A stretch of 64,000 nucleotides of DNA, from NCBI RefSeq assembly GCF_014596445.1, contig NZ_MECL01000192.1, positions 34,878 to 98,877 on the forward strand, written 5' to 3'. Below the pieces are notes generated by a model, which had not been told where the DNA came from, searched no databases, and was given only the letters and a program-made list of their open reading frames with translations. Shown here in pieces: positions 62,880 to 64,000 of the stretch. The position numbers were made by a program, and so were the translations under genes. This DNA comes from Streptomyces sp. CBMA29. GTDB lineage: Bacteria; Actinomycetota; Actinomycetes; Streptomycetales; Streptomycetaceae. Position 1 is the stretch's first letter; each line of letters opens with the position of its first letter.

Positions 62880-63227
62880 CTGGGCGGTTCTTCTGCCGGG
62901 GGCGGCAGGCCGATCTTCTCAGTGGCGCGGAGAACTGCGCGGGCGACCCGGACGCTCCCGCACGTCACCAGCGGCCCCGGCGGGGCAGTCCGGTTGTCGT
63001 CGGACCACCCGCCGGTGGTGGGTCGCCCGCGCAGTTCCTCGCGCCCCTGCGGGGCCCGTCCTGCCGCCTCGGCAGAAGAACCGCCCAGGGGCCGCACCCC
63101 GGCTCCCCGCTTCCCCGCACATGCAGGGCCCGCCCGTCAGGGGCGCGGGGGGCACCTCCCAGCGGTAGCTGGGGGAGGAACTGCGCGGGCGACCCACCAC
63201 CGGCAGGTGGTGACGTGCGGGAGCGTC
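62880..63227. repeat. Nested inverted and direct repeats (interspersed family)
   Basis: The 527-bp gap holds no supportable gene. A ~30-bp sequence beginning CTGGGCGGTTCTTCTGCCG (62883) recurs inverted to 63089. GACGCTCCCGCACGTCACC (62951-62969) recurs perfectly inverted at 63209-63227. GGAACTGCGCGGGCGACCC-type units occur near 62931, inverted near 63020-63039, and directly at 63177-63195. This is the same GC-rich family as at 10.1 kb. Confidence 0.75.
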
Positions 63228-63315
63228 TCGGCCTGTCGGGCGGGTACCCGCGCCCGTCAAGACCTGGCCCTGCGCGAGGGCGCCGCGCTGGTGGGGGGAC
63301 CTGCCCGGAGGGCGG

Positions 63316-64000
63316 CTAGTGGCGGATGAGGCGGTCGGCGGCGCGGGTGGTGAGGAGGAGAAGGAGGGCGGTGAGGAGGGCGGTGGGGAGGAGGAGTTGG
63401 GCGGCGGAGGCGGGGTGGAGGCCGTGGACGAGGGGCGGGTCGAGGAGGAGGGAGAGGGCGGTGACGGAGACGAGGGGCCCGGCGGCGTACCAGGCGAGGA
63501 AGATCAGCGGGCCGGGGCCGCCGACGGGGGAGCCGCCGCCGAGGAAGAGGAGCTGGGTGCGGGCGGGCCCGCGGCAGGCGGAGAAGAGGGCGGCGGCGGT
63601 GAAGGGCGGGGCGCACAGGGGCATGAGCAGCAGCGCCGAGGGGGTGCCGGTCACGGCGAAGGGGACCGCGGCGAGCAGGCCGAGGAGCGCGCCGAGGACG
63701 GCGGGCACGACGGCGTGGTGCAGCATCAGCGTGCGGAAGCGGAACGGCGCCCAGGCGGCCCGCCGTACGTCGTCGGTCTCCAGCCGCGCGGCCTCGGCGA
63801 GCGCGCCGACCGCCAGGTAGCCGAAGAGCAGGCCGAGGACGAGGCCGACGACCCGCCGTTCCCCGCCGAGGTCCACGCCGAGCCCGGCGGTGGCGGCGCC
63901 GCACGCGGTCCAGACGGCCGCCTTGCCGAGCCGCCCGGGAGCCCGCAGCAGCGCCAGCAGGTCGCGCCACTCGACGACGAGGTGGCGGCCGAGCCGCCCG
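63316..64000 (-). CDS. Multi-helix membrane protein, 5' end beyond window
   Basis: The frame is open on the minus strand from the window edge to the stop at 63316 (228 codons seen), and the part upstream of the GTG at 63876 still reads like protein (RHLVVEWRDLLALLRAPGRL), so the start lies outside. At least five hydrophobic helices are present, with RTLMLHHAVVPAVLGALLGLLAAVPFAV and a C-terminal helix ending TTRAADRLIRH. It resembles the permease-type membrane proteins (DUF6297-like) that accompany ABC ATPases in Streptomyces. That assignment is tentative. Confidence 0.7.
   Translation of the reverse strand, partial: GRLGRHLVVEWRDLLALLRAPGRLGKAAVWTACGAATAGLGVDLGGERRVVGLVLGLLFGYLAVGALAEAARLETDDVRRAAWAPFRFRTLMLHHAVVPAVLGALLGLLAAVPFAVTGTPSALLLMPLCAPPFTAAALFSACRGPARTQLLFLGGGSPVGGPGPLIFLAWYAAGPLVSVTALSLLLDPPLVHGLHPASAAQLLLPTALLTALLLLLTTRAADRLIRH

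Overview
This is Streptomyces (or very close relative) chromosomal DNA. The G+C content is very high, GTG/TTG starts are common, stop/start overlaps (GTGA, ATGA) are frequent, and the rplKAJL-rpoBC-str core carries actinobacterial protein features such as a long acidic NusG extension, a TTG-started RpoB of 1161 residues and a tRNA-Trp gene before secE-nusG. All products are named from sequence motifs and recall of the families; no database was searched.

Layout. 1-4.9 kb is accessory: the 5' part of a RarD/EamA permease, a small secreted or anchored hypothetical, a divergent NAD(P)H-binding oxidoreductase / HxlR regulator pair, then a HicB-like DNA-binding protein, a DUF4097 protein and an ABC ATPase broken at its signature motif. 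4.9-8.0 kb encodes the two-subunit 2-oxoacid:ferredoxin oxidoreductase KorA-KorB. 8.2-13.0 kb holds a NarL-type response regulator, a quinone oxidoreductase and two paralogous sensor kinases. 13.2-23.4 kb is a compact second complex I operon, nuoABCHIJKLMN, with no nuoD, E, F or G and with a NuoC that carries a repetitive tail of about 335 residues. 23.6-28.1 kb has HtpX, YccF, a double MarR regulator, a Bcp peroxiredoxin, a hemerythrin-like protein and a membrane protein. 28.1-30.6 kb is a three-gene type VII secretion-type module on the minus strand.

30.8-42.4 kb carries YajQ, tRNA-Tyr, an NAD(P)-binding protein, an amidohydrolase-like protein, tRNA-Thr, tRNA-Met, rpmG, a MaoC-type dehydratase pair, a TetR/MFS efflux pair with matching operators, a 0.77-kb gene-free interval built around a ~115-bp inverted repeat, murB, adenosine deaminase, aspartate aminotransferase and tRNA-Trp. 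42.4-60.9 kb is the conserved expression core: secE, nusG, a lipoprotein gene, rplK, rplA, L10 leader, rplJ, rplL, rpoB, rpoC, a DUF1707 membrane protein, rpsL, rpsG, fusA and tuf. 61-64 kb has a PIG-L deacetylase, a repeat-rich interval and the C-terminal part of a membrane protein that runs off the window.

How it may work together. The most provocative context is korAB lying close to a complex I operon that has membrane and connecting subunits but no NADH-oxidising module (EFG). This fits a ferredoxin-fed proton pump, although the missing NuoD (half of the quinone site) must then come from elsewhere. Interspersed GC-rich inverted repeats (2.65, 10.1 and 62.9-63.2 kb) and short duplications across stop codons are recurrent non-coding themes.
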